In this document: in pieces, positions 53,090-63,956 of the stretch | Layout of the letters: each line of letters opens with the position of its first letter | Position numbering within the stretch: position 1 is the first letter of the stretch | Assembly: GCF_947503465.1 (NCBI RefSeq) | Contig: NZ_CANNDN010000001.1 | Location: forward strand, 1,860,001-1,924,000 | Source of the DNA: an uncultured Tateyamaria sp. | GTDB taxonomy: Bacteria; Pseudomonadota; Alphaproteobacteria; Rhodobacterales; Rhodobacteraceae | Length of the DNA: 64,000 nucleotides | Reading direction: 5' to 3' | Notes under the pieces: model-generated | Databases searched by the model: none | Told to the model about the DNA's origin: nothing | Seen by the model: only the letters and a program-made list of their open reading frames with translations | Position numbers and translations under genes: made by a program

Positions 53090-53745
53090 GGCACCTCCGC
53101 GCCCGAATAGTCAAGGAACCGGCCGGTCTGCTCCGGCCCCAACCCATCCATGACATCCATCAATTCACCCGCGGCCTGACCCGGTTCCACCGCCGGGTGC
53201 CGCCCCAGGTATTTCCGTGTAAAGGCCGTCTTCACCGTGCCAGGATGCAACGCGACCACGGCGGCCTGCTTATGCGTCCGCGCCAGCTCGATGGAGGCGG
53301 TGCGCACCACCTGGTTCACCGCCGCCTTGGCGGACCGGTAGGACATCCAGCCCCCGATCCTGTTGTCGCCAATGGACCCCACGCGCGCCGACAAGACCGC
53401 AAAAACGGACGGCGCATCCCGGTCCAACAGGTCATGCGCATGGCTCAACACCAGCGCAGGACCCACGGCATTCAACGCAAACTGGTCCAGCATCGCGGCA
53501 GGATCGAGGCCCTTGATGGTCTTTTCCGGCACAGCCCCATCAATCTCCAACGCCCCCGTCGCCATCACGACGCAGGAAAAGGGCCCACGCCCCGCCAGAT
53601 GCCGCGCGACCGACCCCGCGTCCGTCACATCAAACCCGTCAACCGACCGCGACAGCCGGTCCACCTGTGCCCCGCGCGCCTCGAACCCGGCCGCCAACGC
53701 CGACCCGATCCCGCCCGAAGCCCCTAAAATCAAAACCTTTTCCAT
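53083..53745 (-). CDS. SDR family NAD(P)-dependent oxidoreductase
   Basis: 220 residues from the ATG giving MEKVLILGASGGIGSALAAG (two codons inside the longest frame). The cofactor motif is GASGGIG, and the active site is GWMSYRSAKAAVNQVV with YxxxK plus Ser at VLSARVGS. It is coupled to the photolyase gene, with the two reading frames overlapping by 7 bp. SDRs next to photolyases are commonly seen in roseobacters; the substrate is unknown. Confidence 0.9.
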   Translation of the reverse strand: MEKVLILGASGGIGSALAAGFEARGAQVDRLSRSVDGFDVTDAGSVARHLAGRGPFSCVVMATGALEIDGAVPEKTIKGLDPAAMLDQFALNAVGPALVLSHAHDLLDRDAPSVFAVLSARVGSIGDNRIGGWMSYRSAKAAVNQVVRTASIELARTHKQAAVVALHPGTVKTAFTRKYLGRHPAVEPGQAAGELMDVMDGLGPEQTGRFLDYSGAEVPW

Positions 53746-53782
53746 ACACACGCAGCTAGATCACCGGGCGCGCCCTTCCACC

Positions 53783-53804
53783 TTCATTGTTCCCCAAATA
53801 TGCA
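53783..53804. repeat. TTCATTGTTCC-CAAATATGCA motif, copy near leuA
   Basis: TTCATTGTTCCCCAAATATG followed by CA, nearly identical to 25415-25436 (TTCATTGTTCCACAAATATG) inside the ABC operon spacer. It sits about 60 bases before the leader peptide start. Confidence 0.65.
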
Positions 53805-53864
53805 CTGCAACGCTGGTGGAAATCCGGACTTCCCATTTTGAGCGCAACGCGTATTATCCGGGTC

Positions 53865-53945
53865 ATGATCAACGCCACGCATATCCCGAACGCACGCCGC
53901 TCCGGCGCGCCCTTGCGTGGCCTCCTGCTCCTAATCCGCCTCTGA
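53865..53945 (+). CDS. leuL: Leucine leader peptide of the leuA attenuator
   Basis: A 26-residue open frame starting at an ATG: MINATHIPNARRSGAPLRG followed by LLLLIRL. Four consecutive leucine codons (CTC CTG CTC CTA) lie just before the stop, two codons from a fifth leucine. It ends at the first base pair of a 10-bp hairpin, as in ribosome-mediated attenuation. It precedes leuA by 72 bp. Attenuation by leucyl-tRNA supply is known for leu genes in proteobacteria; here it is inferred from sequence. Confidence 0.85.
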   Translation: MINATHIPNARRSGAPLRGLLLLIRL

Positions 53946-53987
53946 GCGCAGCCCAGGCGCGACCGCTCAGAGGACGCCTTTCGCGCC
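53939..53987 (+). promoter_or_regulatory. leuA attenuator hairpins
   Basis: CCTCTGAGCG (53939-53948) pairs perfectly with CGCTCAGAGG (53964-53973). An alternative stem GGCGCGA (53956-53962) with TCGCGCC (53981-53987) excludes part of the first. Ribosome stalling at the leucine codons would decide which forms. No U tract is clear, so the terminating form may be less classical. Confidence 0.7.
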
Positions 53988-54017
53988 AAGGCCTTAGGAC
54001 AGAAAAAGAGAATTCAC

Positions 54018-55589
54018 ATGACCCAAGATCAGACCTCTCAGGACCGCGTTGTCATCTTCGACACCACCCTGCGCGACGGCGAACAATCGCCCGGTGCCAC
54101 CATGACCCATGCCGAAAAGCTCGAGATTGCCGGGCTTCTGGATGACATGGGCGTCGACATCATCGAAGCGGGCTTTCCCATCGCCTCAGACGGCGATTTC
54201 AACGCAGTCAGCGAGATCGCGAAAAACGCGACCAATTCGGTCATCTGCGGCCTCGCCCGCGCCCAGATCGGCGACATCGACCGCTGTTGGGAGGCGGTGA
54301 AACACGCACGTCAACCGCGCATCCACACCTTCATCGGCACCTCGCCGCTGCACCGCGCCATCCCGAACCTGACCATGGACGAAATGGCCGAACGGATCGA
54401 ACAGACGGTCACCCACGCCCGCAACCTGTGCGACAACGTGCAATGGTCGCCCATGGACGCCACGCGCACCGAACTCGACTACCTTTACCGCGTGGTCGAA
54501 ATCGCGATCAAGGCCGGGGCCACGACCATCAACATCCCCGACACGGTCGGCTACACCGCCCCGCGCGAAAGCGCGGACCTGATCGCCAAGCTGCTCGAAA
54601 ACGTGCCCGGCGCGGATGAGATTGTGTTCGCCACCCACTGCCACAACGATCTGGGCATGGCGACGGCCAATTCTCTGGCGGCCGTCGAAGCAGGCGCACG
54701 CCAGATCGAATGCACGATCAACGGTCTGGGCGAACGCGCAGGCAACACCGCGCTCGAAGAAGTGGTGATGGCGCTCAAGGTCCGCAACGACATCATGCCC
54801 TACCAGACCGGCATCGACAGCACCAAGATCATGAACATCTCCCGCCGCGTGGCGGCCGTGTCGGGCTTCCCCGTCCAGTTCAACAAGGCGATCGTGGGCA
54901 AGAACGCCTTTGCGCATGAAAGCGGCATCCACCAGGACGGCATGCTCAAGAACGCCGAGACGTTCGAGATCATGCGCCCCGAGGACGTGGGCCTGTCCGA
55001 GACAAACCTCGTCATGGGCAAGCACTCGGGCCGTGCGGCGCTGCGCGACAAGCTCGAACAGCTGGGCTTCGAGGTGGGCGACAACCAGCTCAAGGACGTC
55101 TTCGTGCGGTTCAAGGCGCTGGCCGACCGCAAGAAGGAAATCTTCGACGACGACCTGATCGCACTCATGCGCACTTCGTCGGACCCCGAGGACGAACGGC
55201 TGAAAATCGAAAAGCTCGCGGTGCGCTGCGGCACCGAAGGCCCGCAAGTGGCCGATCTGGTGATGGAAATCGACGGCGAACGGCACATGACCACCCAAAC
55301 CGGAGACGGCCCGGTCGACGCCACCTTCAACGCGGTCAAGGCGCTCTTCCCGCACGAGGCCCGGTTGCAACTCTACCAGGTCCACGCCGTGACCGAAGGC
55401 ACCGACGCCCAGGCCACCGTCAGCGTCCGCATGGAGGAAGCGGGCCGCATCGTCACCGGCCAGTCGGCGGACACTGACACGGTGGTGGCATCGGCCAAGG
55501 CCTATGTCCACGCCCTCAACCGCCTGCTGGTGCGCCGTGGAAAATCCGGGACCGACAAGGCCGAGATCAGCTATAAAGACGTCAGTTGA
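54018..55589 (+). CDS. leuA: 2-isopropylmalate synthase
   Basis: 523 residues. Catalytic barrel starts [20 protein letters not shown]; metal-binding HCHNDLGMA follows, and [18 protein letters not shown] and [12 protein letters not shown] complete the site. The C-terminal 140 residues are the LeuA regulatory domain for leucine feedback ([20 protein letters not shown]). First committed step of leucine biosynthesis from 2-oxoisovalerate and acetyl-CoA. Preceded by the leader peptide and attenuator. Confidence 0.96.
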   Translation: MTQDQTSQDRVVIFDTTLRDGEQSPGATMTHAEKLEIAGLLDDMGVDIIEAGFPIASDGDFNAVSEIAKNATNSVICGLARAQIGDIDRCWEAVKHARQPRIHTFIGTSPLHRAIPNLTMDEMAERIEQTVTHARNLCDNVQWSPMDATRTELDYLYRVVEIAIKAGATTINIPDTVGYTAPRESADLIAKLLENVPGADEIVFATHCHNDLGMATANSLAAVEAGARQIECTINGLGERAGNTALEEVVMALKVRNDIMPYQTGIDSTKIMNISRRVAAVSGFPVQFNKAIVGKNAFAHESGIHQDGMLKNAETFEIMRPEDVGLSETNLVMGKHSGRAALRDKLEQLGFEVGDNQLKDVFVRFKALADRKKEIFDDDLIALMRTSSDPEDERLKIEKLAVRCGTEGPQVADLVMEIDGERHMTTQTGDGPVDATFNAVKALFPHEARLQLYQVHAVTEGTDAQATVSVRMEEAGRIVTGQSADTDTVVASAKAYVHALNRLLVRRGKSGTDKAEISYKDVS

Positions 55590-55633
55590 TTTCGTAGGGT
55601 GCGCGGTCTCCGCGCACCTTCTATGCTGGCTCC

Positions 55634-57397
55634 ATGCAATACCACCTCAACGGCTTCCGCCCCGGCGATCCGGCGCACCATCCGGCGACCGATACCAAAT
55701 CGGACACCGACGTCCTGATCGTCGGCACCGGCCCCGCCGGGCTCACACTCGCGGCCTACCTCGCGCAATTCCCCCACATCCGCACACGCATCATCGAACG
55801 GCGCGACGGCCCGCTGGTCATGGGCCAGGCCGATGGCATCGCCTGCCGCACGATGGAAATGTTCCAGGCCTTCGGCTTCGCCCACCGCGTCGCGCACGAA
55901 GCCTACCATGTGAACGAAACCACCTTCTGGAACCCGGACGACACCGGCCAGATCACGCGCACGGGCCGCATCGACGACGTCGAAGAGGGGCTCAGCGAAC
56001 AGCCCCACGTCATCCTCAGCCAGGCGCGGGTGCACGACTTCTACCTCGACCTGATGCGCAAGGCGCCGACCCGGCTCGAACCGGAATACGGCACCGAAAT
56101 CACCGGGCTGACCATCGCGGACACGGTCACGGCGCACACAAACAACGGCGACATCGAAACCCGATACGTCATCGGCTGCGACGGTGCGCGCAGCGCGGTG
56201 CGCCGCGCCCTGAACATCCCGCTGCAGGGTGCGGCGGAAAACGCCGCCTGGGGCGTCATGGACATCCTCGCCACCACCGATTTTCCCGACATTCGGCTCA
56301 AATCCGCAATCCAGTCCCGCGATCAGGGCAGCCTTCTGATCATCCCGCGCGAAGGCGGCTACATGGTCCGCTTCTACATCGAACTGGCCAAGCTGAACCC
56401 GGATGAACGGGTCGCAGACCGCGACCTGACGGCGGATGACCTGATCGCGGCGGCGCGGCGCATCCTTGCGCCCCACACGCTCGACGTCAAAGAGGTGGTC
56501 TGGTGGTCCGTCTACGAAATCGGGCAACGGGTGACGGACCGGTTCGCCAACACCGCCCCCGGGGACACGACACCACCACAAGTCTTCATCGCCGGTGACG
56601 CCTGCCACACCCACAGCCCCAAGGCGGGGCAGGGCATGAACGTGTCGATGCAGGACGCGTTCAACCTCGGCTGGAAACTCCAAGGCGTGATCGAAGGACG
56701 GGCACCGGCATCCCTCCTGCACAGCTACTCCGCCGAACGACAGGCGGTCGCACAGGACCTCATCGACTTTGACAGGGATTTCGCCCGCGCCTTTGCGGCC
56801 AAAGGCAAGGACCCCAAGGCCTTCCAAAGTCACTTCCAGAAACACGCGCGCTACACTGCGGGGGTCGAAACCCGGTACGCACCCAGCCAGCTCACCGGGC
56901 CTGCCGACCACCAATCGCTGGCCACCGGATACACCATCGGCAAACGGTTCCATTCGGCCCCGGTGATCCGCTGGGCGGACGCGCACAAGATGCAGCTTGG
57001 GCACACGATCACCGCAAATGGACGTTGGCGGCTGTTCCACTTTGTGGGGGACACCGACCACACCGGGGCGCTCGGCACGCTTATCGCCACCTACACACCC
57101 GCAAATGCAGACCCCGACGCCATCATCGACCTGCGCACCATCGTGCAAACGCCCCACCGCATGACAACGGCAGGTACCACGCACGCACCCGTCAAGGGCA
57201 CGCTTGGCCTGCAAGACATGGAAAAACTGTTCTGCCCCGACCCATCGGCGGACATCTTCGACACCCGGGGCATCGACAGAAAAATCGGGGCGCTCGTCCT
57301 GGTGCGCCCCGATCAGTACGTGTCACATGTCCTGCCACCGGGGCAGCAGGACGTACTCGTTAACTGGCTGAACCAAATCCTTGGCAGCGGGCCCTAG
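55634..57397 (+). CDS. FAD-dependent monooxygenase (phenol 2-monooxygenase type)
   Basis: 587 residues. Motifs: DVLIVGTGPAGLTLAAYLAQ (FAD), YVIGCDGARSAVRRAL (DG motif) and FIAGDACHTHSPKAGQGMNV (second FAD contact). The C-terminal 180 residues resemble the thioredoxin-like domain of phenol hydroxylases. It would hydroxylate an aromatic compound with NADPH and O2. Converges with yceI, the two overlapping by 4 bp. Confidence 0.9.
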   Translation: MQYHLNGFRPGDPAHHPATDTKSDTDVLIVGTGPAGLTLAAYLAQFPHIRTRIIERRDGPLVMGQADGIACRTMEMFQAFGFAHRVAHEAYHVNETTFWNPDDTGQITRTGRIDDVEEGLSEQPHVILSQARVHDFYLDLMRKAPTRLEPEYGTEITGLTIADTVTAHTNNGDIETRYVIGCDGARSAVRRALNIPLQGAAENAAWGVMDILATTDFPDIRLKSAIQSRDQGSLLIIPREGGYMVRFYIELAKLNPDERVADRDLTADDLIAAARRILAPHTLDVKEVVWWSVYEIGQRVTDRFANTAPGDTTPPQVFIAGDACHTHSPKAGQGMNVSMQDAFNLGWKLQGVIEGRAPASLLHSYSAERQAVAQDLIDFDRDFARAFAAKGKDPKAFQSHFQKHARYTAGVETRYAPSQLTGPADHQSLATGYTIGKRFHSAPVIRWADAHKMQLGHTITANGRWRLFHFVGDTDHTGALGTLIATYTPANADPDAIIDLRTIVQTPHRMTTAGTTHAPVKGTLGLQDMEKLFCPDPSADIFDTRGIDRKIGALVLVRPDQYVSHVLPPGQQDVLVNWLNQILGSGP

Positions 57398-57984
57398 CCG
57401 CTGGCACCGTCCGCATCGAACATCAGGCGCAATGTGACAGGCACGGCGCGCACAATGTTGGGCAGGCTGGCAAGCTCCATCAGCGTGTCGATGCCCGGAT
57501 CAATCTCGGCGTCGGCTGTGGACAGGAACATCATGCTGTCGGTGGTGACCATGACCTTGTCTTCGGTCAGGCGCATCACGAACATGTCGCCATAAAGCGG
57601 CACTTCAACACCCAGGAGGTCAAGGTCACCTTCGACCTCCATCACCTTGCTCTGGCCGACCGCCAGACCTTCCATCGCCGCCATGTCGATCTGCGCAGAC
57701 ACCGTGGCGCGAGGGGCATACTTGAACACATGCTCGACCATACGTTCGTTGCGAATGTCGATATTCGTCTCAACCGATGACAGATCGATGCCCAGGGTCA
57801 CCGCACCATCTGCGGCCACCTTCCCGTCAATCGAGGTAAAGCTGTGCGCCTCGCCCGTGTCGTTGAACTTGATCGACCCGAACGCCAGGTTCGATGCGCC
57901 CGCATCCAGTGTCCAGCTGTCCGCCGATGCGGTTGTCGCTGCCAGGGCCAGGCCAAGGCCCAGTGCGGCCATCCGAAATGTCAT
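57394..57984 (-). CDS. YceI family exported protein
   Basis: 196 residues with a Sec signal (MTFRMAALGLGLALAATTASA). The mature protein starts DSWTLDAGASNLAFGSIKFN and has VEGDLDLLGVEVPLYGDMFV, typical YceI lipocalin-like beta strands that bind isoprenoid lipids. Periplasmic. Divergent from the mreB promoter region. Confidence 0.88.
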   Translation of the reverse strand: MTFRMAALGLGLALAATTASADSWTLDAGASNLAFGSIKFNDTGEAHSFTSIDGKVAADGAVTLGIDLSSVETNIDIRNERMVEHVFKYAPRATVSAQIDMAAMEGLAVGQSKVMEVEGDLDLLGVEVPLYGDMFVMRLTEDKVMVTTDSMMFLSTADAEIDPGIDTLMELASLPNIVRAVPVTLRLMFDADGASG

Positions 57985-59293
<1,309 letters not shown>

Positions 59294-59349
59294 TGCATGT
59301 TAACTTTTGCTCAAACCTAAGTATCTGATAAGGTTGGTCAAAAGGGAAG

Positions 59350-59365
59350 TGTCCCCGCGGGGACA
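59350..59365. repeat. 16-bp palindrome TGTCCCCGCGGGGACA, copy 4
   Basis: In the 148-bp spacer between mreB and mreC, 92 bp before mreC. Identical to the other three copies. Confidence 0.85.
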
Positions 59366-59441
59366 GATTTGGCCGCTTGCCTCCCTCTGGCAAATGTCGG
59401 ACCATCCACGGAACGGACCAAACCTTGAGGTGACATAAGCC

Positions 59442-60332
59442 TTGGCCAAGGACCGCGCACAGATAGACTACGGTGGCCCGCTCCGGCGGCTCGTCTTGGC
59501 TGTGCTGGTGTTGGTGCTGGCGGGCACGTTCCTGTTGTGGCGGATCGACAGCCCTCGGGTGGAACGGTTCCGCGCCCAGGTCACGGATCGGATCGTGCCC
59601 AACATGGACTGGGCGATGGCGCCGGTGACGGGCACCATCAACCTCTTCCGCGATTTCCAAAGCTATCGGCGCATTGCCGAACAGAACACCGAACTGCGGC
59701 GCGAACTGCGCCAGATGCAGGCCTGGAAAGAGGCCGCGCTTCAGCTCGAACAGGAAAACGCGCGGCTGCTGGACCTCAACAATGTCCGGCTCGACCCGCG
59801 GCTGACCTACATCACCGGCGTGGTGCTGGCGGACTCGGGCTCGCCCTTCCGCCAGTCCGTCCTTCTGAACGTGGGCGCCCGCGATGGCATCGTCGAAGGC
59901 TGGGCCACCATGGACGGCATCGGCCTCGTCGGTCGCATCTCGGGCGTGGCGCAGAATACGGCGCGGGTGATCATGGTAACCGATGCCTCCAGCCGCGTGC
60001 CCGCCATCATCCAGCCCTCGGGCCAGCGCGCCATCGTGGCGGGCGACAACTCCGCAGCGCCCCCGATCGACTTTCTGGAAAACCCCGATCTCGTGCGCCC
60101 CGGCGACCGGGTCATCAGTTCGGGTGATGGCGGTGTGTTCCCCGCGGGGCTGCTGATTGGCCAGGTCGCGGCCGACCCCGGTGGACGTCTGCGGGTGCGG
60201 CTGGCGGCCGATTACGAACGGCTCGAATTCCTGCGGGTGCTGCGCCACTATGGCAACGAACCCGTCACGGACGACAGCAACGTGCTGGCCCCCGGCGGCG
60301 CAGCCCTGCTTGAGACAGAGGCGACGGAATGA
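59442..60332 (+). CDS. mreC: Rod-shape determining protein MreC
   Basis: 296 residues from a TTG start, since the in-frame codons before it include a stop (GTGACATAA). GAGGTGA lies 9 bases upstream and supports it. One membrane segment (LAVLVLVLAGTFLLWRI), then a coiled coil near FRDFQSYRRIAEQNTELRRE, then the two-barrel periplasmic domain with GVVLADSGSPFRQSVLLNVG. It scaffolds PBP2 and RodA in the periplasm. Overlaps mreD by 4 bp. Confidence 0.95.
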   Translation: MAKDRAQIDYGGPLRRLVLAVLVLVLAGTFLLWRIDSPRVERFRAQVTDRIVPNMDWAMAPVTGTINLFRDFQSYRRIAEQNTELRRELRQMQAWKEAALQLEQENARLLDLNNVRLDPRLTYITGVVLADSGSPFRQSVLLNVGARDGIVEGWATMDGIGLVGRISGVAQNTARVIMVTDASSRVPAIIQPSGQRAIVAGDNSAAPPIDFLENPDLVRPGDRVISSGDGGVFPAGLLIGQVAADPGGRLRVRLAADYERLEFLRVLRHYGNEPVTDDSNVLAPGGAALLETEATE

Positions 60333-60871
60333 GCGACATCGCCCCCTCCTCGCGTCTGTGGACCATGCGCATCGCGTTTTCGGCGCTGGTCATGGTGATT
60401 GTGTTTCTGCACCTCCTGCCCCTGCAAACCGCGACGGGCGGGCTGATCTGGCCGGACTTCCTGCTGCTCTTTGCGCTTGCGTGGTCCGTGCGGCGGCCCG
60501 ACTATGTGCCTGCCACGCTGCTGGCCGTGCTGTTCCTGATGGCGGACCTTCTGCTGCAAAGGCCGCCCGGGCTTTGGGCTTTGCTGGCCCTGATCGCGTG
60601 CGAGCAGATGAAAATGCAATCCCGCAGCCTGCGAGACGCCAGCCTCGCGTCCGAGATCGTTTCGGCCGTGCTGTGGATCGTGGGCATCGGCATCGCCTAC
60701 CGCCTGGTCCTTGCGATCATGCTGATCGGCGTGCCCCCGCTGGGACCGGCGCTGATCCAGATCGTGGTGACAGCCGTTGCCTATCCACTGGCCATTGCGA
60801 TCACCCATATGCTGATGGGCGTGCGCAAACCCACACCGGGTGACATCGACGGCAAGGGGGTGCGGTCATGA
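60329..60871 (+). CDS. mreD: Rod-shape determining protein MreD
   Basis: 180 residues with five or so membrane segments (first IAFSALVMVIVFLHLLPL). Typical MreD: FLLLFALAWSVRRPDYVPAT and a short cytoplasmic tail GVRKPTPGDIDGKGVRS. Joined by 4-bp overlaps with both neighbours. Integral membrane partner of MreC. Confidence 0.9.
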   Translation: MSDIAPSSRLWTMRIAFSALVMVIVFLHLLPLQTATGGLIWPDFLLLFALAWSVRRPDYVPATLLAVLFLMADLLLQRPPGLWALLALIACEQMKMQSRSLRDASLASEIVSAVLWIVGIGIAYRLVLAIMLIGVPPLGPALIQIVVTAVAYPLAIAITHMLMGVRKPTPGDIDGKGVRS

Positions 60872-62811
60872 AACGGCCCCGCGTCGATCTTGAGGCCAAC
60901 CACCGGCTGCTGACACGTCGGGCCGCGATCCTCGGTGGCGTGCAACTGGCCTTTATCGGTGCGCTGGGTGCGCGGATGCAGTTCCTGCAGGTCGATCAGG
61001 CCGATCAGTTCCGCCTGTTGGCCGAGGAAAACCGGATCAACATCCGCCTGATCCCCCCCTCGCGGGGCGAAATCTTTGACCGCAACGGGGTCCCGCTGGC
61101 GCGCAATGTGCCCAGCTACCGCATCGTTGTCGTGCGCGAGGATGCGGGCGATATCGAAGAAACCATTGCAAAGCTTGGAAAAATTGTCCCCCTGGACCCC
61201 GACGAGGTGGAGCGGGCGATGGCCGAGATGAAACGCTCGGCCCCGTTCCTGCCCATCACCTTTGCGGATGAAGTCCGTTGGGACGACCTGAGCCGGGTGA
61301 GCGTCAATGCCCCTGCCCTGCCCGGGGTCACGCCCGAGGTGGGCCTGAGCCGCGTCTACCCGTTGGGGTCGGACTATGCCCACGTGCTGGGCTATGTCGG
61401 CCCCGTCAGCGACTTTGATCTGGAACGGATCGAAGACCCGGACCAGTTGCTGCGCATCCCGCGCTTCCAGATCGGCAAGGTCGGCGTTGAAACCAAGCTG
61501 GAAGAGAGTTTGCGCGGCAAGGCGGGTGCGCGCCGGGTCGAGGTCAACGCCGCGGGCCGCGTCATGCGCGAACTGGACCGCAAGGAAGGCGTCGCGGGGG
61601 CGGACCTGCAACTGACCATCGACAGCAAGCTGCAAAGCTATGTGCAGGCGCGGCTGAATGGTGAAAGCGCCAGCGCCGTGATCATGGATGCGCAGTCTGG
61701 CGATCTGCTGGCGATATCCTCGGCACCGACCTATGACCCGAACCTGTTCGTGCGCGGGATTTCCAGTCGCGATTACAGGGCCCTGACCGAAAACAAATAC
61801 CGGCCGCTGGCCTCGAAATCCGTGCAGGGCACCTATCCGCCGGGATCGACCTTCAAGATGATCACGGCCATGGCCGCGCTTGAGGAAGGGCTGATTGGCC
61901 CGGACGAGACGGTGTATTGCCCCGGCCACCTGGAAGTGGCGGGCCGCAGGTTCCACTGCTGGAAACGGGCCGGGCATGGCTGGGTCGATCTGCAAAACTC
62001 GCTCAAGCAGTCCTGCGACGTCTACTACTACGATCTGGCCGTCAAGGTCGGGATCGAGAAGATCACCGCCATGGCGAACCGCTTTGGTCTGGGCGAACGG
62101 CACGACATTCCCATGTCGGCCGTCGCCGAAGGCCTGACGCCCACCATGGATTGGAAACAGCGGGTGCACGGGCAGTCGTGGGTCGTGGGCGACACGGTCA
62201 ACGCGTCCATCGGCCAAGGCTTTATGCTGGCCTCGCCCCTGCAACTGGCGGTGATGACGGCGCGCCTGGCGTCGGGCAACGCGGTGCGCCCGCGCCTGAT
62301 CAAGACCATCGACGGGATCGAGCAGCCCTCGGGCCGGGGCGAGAGCCTAGGCATGAACGAAAACAACCTGCGCAAGATGCGCCGGGCGATGTACGAGGTC
62401 GTGAACGACCGGCGCGGCACGGCCTATGGCAGTCGCATCATCGAGGATGCGGTGCGTATGGCGGGCAAGACCGGCACCAGCCAGGTGCGCAACATCACCG
62501 CCGCCGAACGCGCGCGCGGCGTGACCCGGAACGAGGATTTGCCGTGGGAGCGCAGGGACCATGCGCTGTTCGTGAACTTTGCCCCCTATGACGACCCCAG
62601 GATCGCGGTTGCCGTGATCGTGGAACATGGCGGTGGCGGGTCCAAGGCCGCTGCGCCCATCGCCCGCGACGTGACCCTTCAGGCGCTCTATGGGGGCGAG
62701 CCGCCGCTGGACGCCTATCCCACCAAGGACCGGGACCGCATCAAGACCCAGCAACAGGTGCTGCGCGGCATCCAGCCCATCGCCAACATTGCGGGACGCG
62801 ATCAGGCATGA
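60868..62811 (+). CDS. mrdA: Penicillin-binding protein 2 (elongation transpeptidase)
   Basis: 647 residues. A single N-terminal membrane segment (AAILGGVQLAFIGALGARM) and a pedestal domain (RINIRLIPPSRGEIFDRNG). The transpeptidase motifs are GSTFKMI (SxxK, near residue 331), SCD in LKQSCDVYYYD (SxN equivalent), and KTG in AGKTGTSQVRNI. It cross-links peptidoglycan in the elongasome. 4-bp overlap with rodA. Confidence 0.96.
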   Translation: MKRPRVDLEANHRLLTRRAAILGGVQLAFIGALGARMQFLQVDQADQFRLLAEENRINIRLIPPSRGEIFDRNGVPLARNVPSYRIVVVREDAGDIEETIAKLGKIVPLDPDEVERAMAEMKRSAPFLPITFADEVRWDDLSRVSVNAPALPGVTPEVGLSRVYPLGSDYAHVLGYVGPVSDFDLERIEDPDQLLRIPRFQIGKVGVETKLEESLRGKAGARRVEVNAAGRVMRELDRKEGVAGADLQLTIDSKLQSYVQARLNGESASAVIMDAQSGDLLAISSAPTYDPNLFVRGISSRDYRALTENKYRPLASKSVQGTYPPGSTFKMITAMAALEEGLIGPDETVYCPGHLEVAGRRFHCWKRAGHGWVDLQNSLKQSCDVYYYDLAVKVGIEKITAMANRFGLGERHDIPMSAVAEGLTPTMDWKQRVHGQSWVVGDTVNASIGQGFMLASPLQLAVMTARLASGNAVRPRLIKTIDGIEQPSGRGESLGMNENNLRKMRRAMYEVVNDRRGTAYGSRIIEDAVRMAGKTGTSQVRNITAAERARGVTRNEDLPWERRDHALFVNFAPYDDPRIAVAVIVEHGGGGSKAAAPIARDVTLQALYGGEPPLDAYPTKDRDRIKTQQQVLRGIQPIANIAGRDQA

Positions 62812-63956
62812 GTTATCTTGAGTATACGGTCAAACATGTCCCCGCAGGGCCCCGCAAGATCCTGTATTTGAACTGGCCGCTGGCCGTGCTGCTGGCGGCG
62901 GTTGCCGGTGTCGGGTTCCTGATGCTGTATTCCGTGGCGGGCGGATCGTTCTCGCCCTGGGCCGAACCGCAGATGAAGCGGTTTGCCATGGGCTTTGTCC
63001 TGATGATGATTGTGGCGATGGTGCCGATCTGGTTCTGGCGCAACATGGCGGGCCTTGCCTTTGCGGGCACATTGGTGCTGCTGTTGGGGGTCGAATTCTT
63101 TGGCTCTGTCGGCAAGGGTGCGCAGCGGTGGATCGATCTGGGGTTCATGCGGTTGCAGCCATCGGAACTGGCCAAGGTCACCCTGGTCATGATCCTGGCC
63201 GCCTATTACGACTGGCTGCCCAGCCACAAGAAATCGCGCCCGTTCTGGGTGCTGGTTCCGGTTGTGCTGATCCTGCTGCCCGTCGCGCTGGTCTTGCGCC
63301 AGCCCGATCTGGGCACGTCCATCCTGTTGTTGGCCGCCGGGGGTGGAATGATGTTCGTGGCGGGGGTGCACTGGGCCTATTTTGCCGCCGTGATCGGGGC
63401 CGGTGTCGGCCTGATCACCGCCGTGTTCCAGTTTCGCGGGACCGAGTGGCAGTTGCTGAAGGACTATCAATACCGCCGGATCGATACGTTTCTGGACCCG
63501 GCGTCCGACCCTTTGGGCGCGGGGTATCACATCACCCAGTCCAAGATCGCATTGGGTTCGGGCGGCTGGACGGGCCGCGGGTTCATGCAGGGCACGCAAA
63601 GCCGCCTGAACTTTCTGCCCGAAAAGCATACCGATTTCATCTTTACCACGCTGGCCGAGGAGTTCGGGTTCATCGGGGCGTTTTCGTTGCTGGCGCTGTA
63701 TGCGCTGATCATCCTGTTCTGCGTGGTGTCTGCGCTGGCCAACAAGGACCGGTTTGCGTCGCTGTTGACCCTGGGCATCGCCTTGAACTTTTTCCTGTTC
63801 TTTGCCGTCAACATGTCGATGGTCATGGGGCTGGCCCCGGTTGTGGGTGTCCCCCTGCCGCTGGTCAGCTATGGCGGGTCGGCGATGCTGGTTCTGATGC
63901 TGGCCTTTGGACTGGCCCAGAGCGCGCATGTGCACAGGCCGCGCCAGAGCTATTGA
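62808..63956 (+). CDS. rodA: Rod-shape determining peptidoglycan polymerase RodA
   Basis: 382 residues, a SEDS protein with about ten membrane segments. Typical segments: RWIDLGFMRLQPSELAKVTL, GTSILLLAAGGGMMFVAGVH and SRLNFLPEKHTDFIFTTLAE; PLVSYGGSAMLVLMLAFGLA near the C-terminus. It polymerises glycan strands, partnered with PBP2. It ends 44 bp before the window edge; the last 44 bases (63957-64000) contain the start of unresolved sequence. Confidence 0.96.
   Translation: MSYLEYTVKHVPAGPRKILYLNWPLAVLLAAVAGVGFLMLYSVAGGSFSPWAEPQMKRFAMGFVLMMIVAMVPIWFWRNMAGLAFAGTLVLLLGVEFFGSVGKGAQRWIDLGFMRLQPSELAKVTLVMILAAYYDWLPSHKKSRPFWVLVPVVLILLPVALVLRQPDLGTSILLLAAGGGMMFVAGVHWAYFAAVIGAGVGLITAVFQFRGTEWQLLKDYQYRRIDTFLDPASDPLGAGYHITQSKIALGSGGWTGRGFMQGTQSRLNFLPEKHTDFIFTTLAEEFGFIGAFSLLALYALIILFCVVSALANKDRFASLLTLGIALNFFLFFAVNMSMVMGLAPVVGVPLPLVSYGGSAMLVLMLAFGLAQSAHVHRPRQSY

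Noticed and set aside
54186-55511. Long antisense frame opposite leuA
   Set aside because: Shadow frame caused by the codon bias of leuA, with no recognisable domain.
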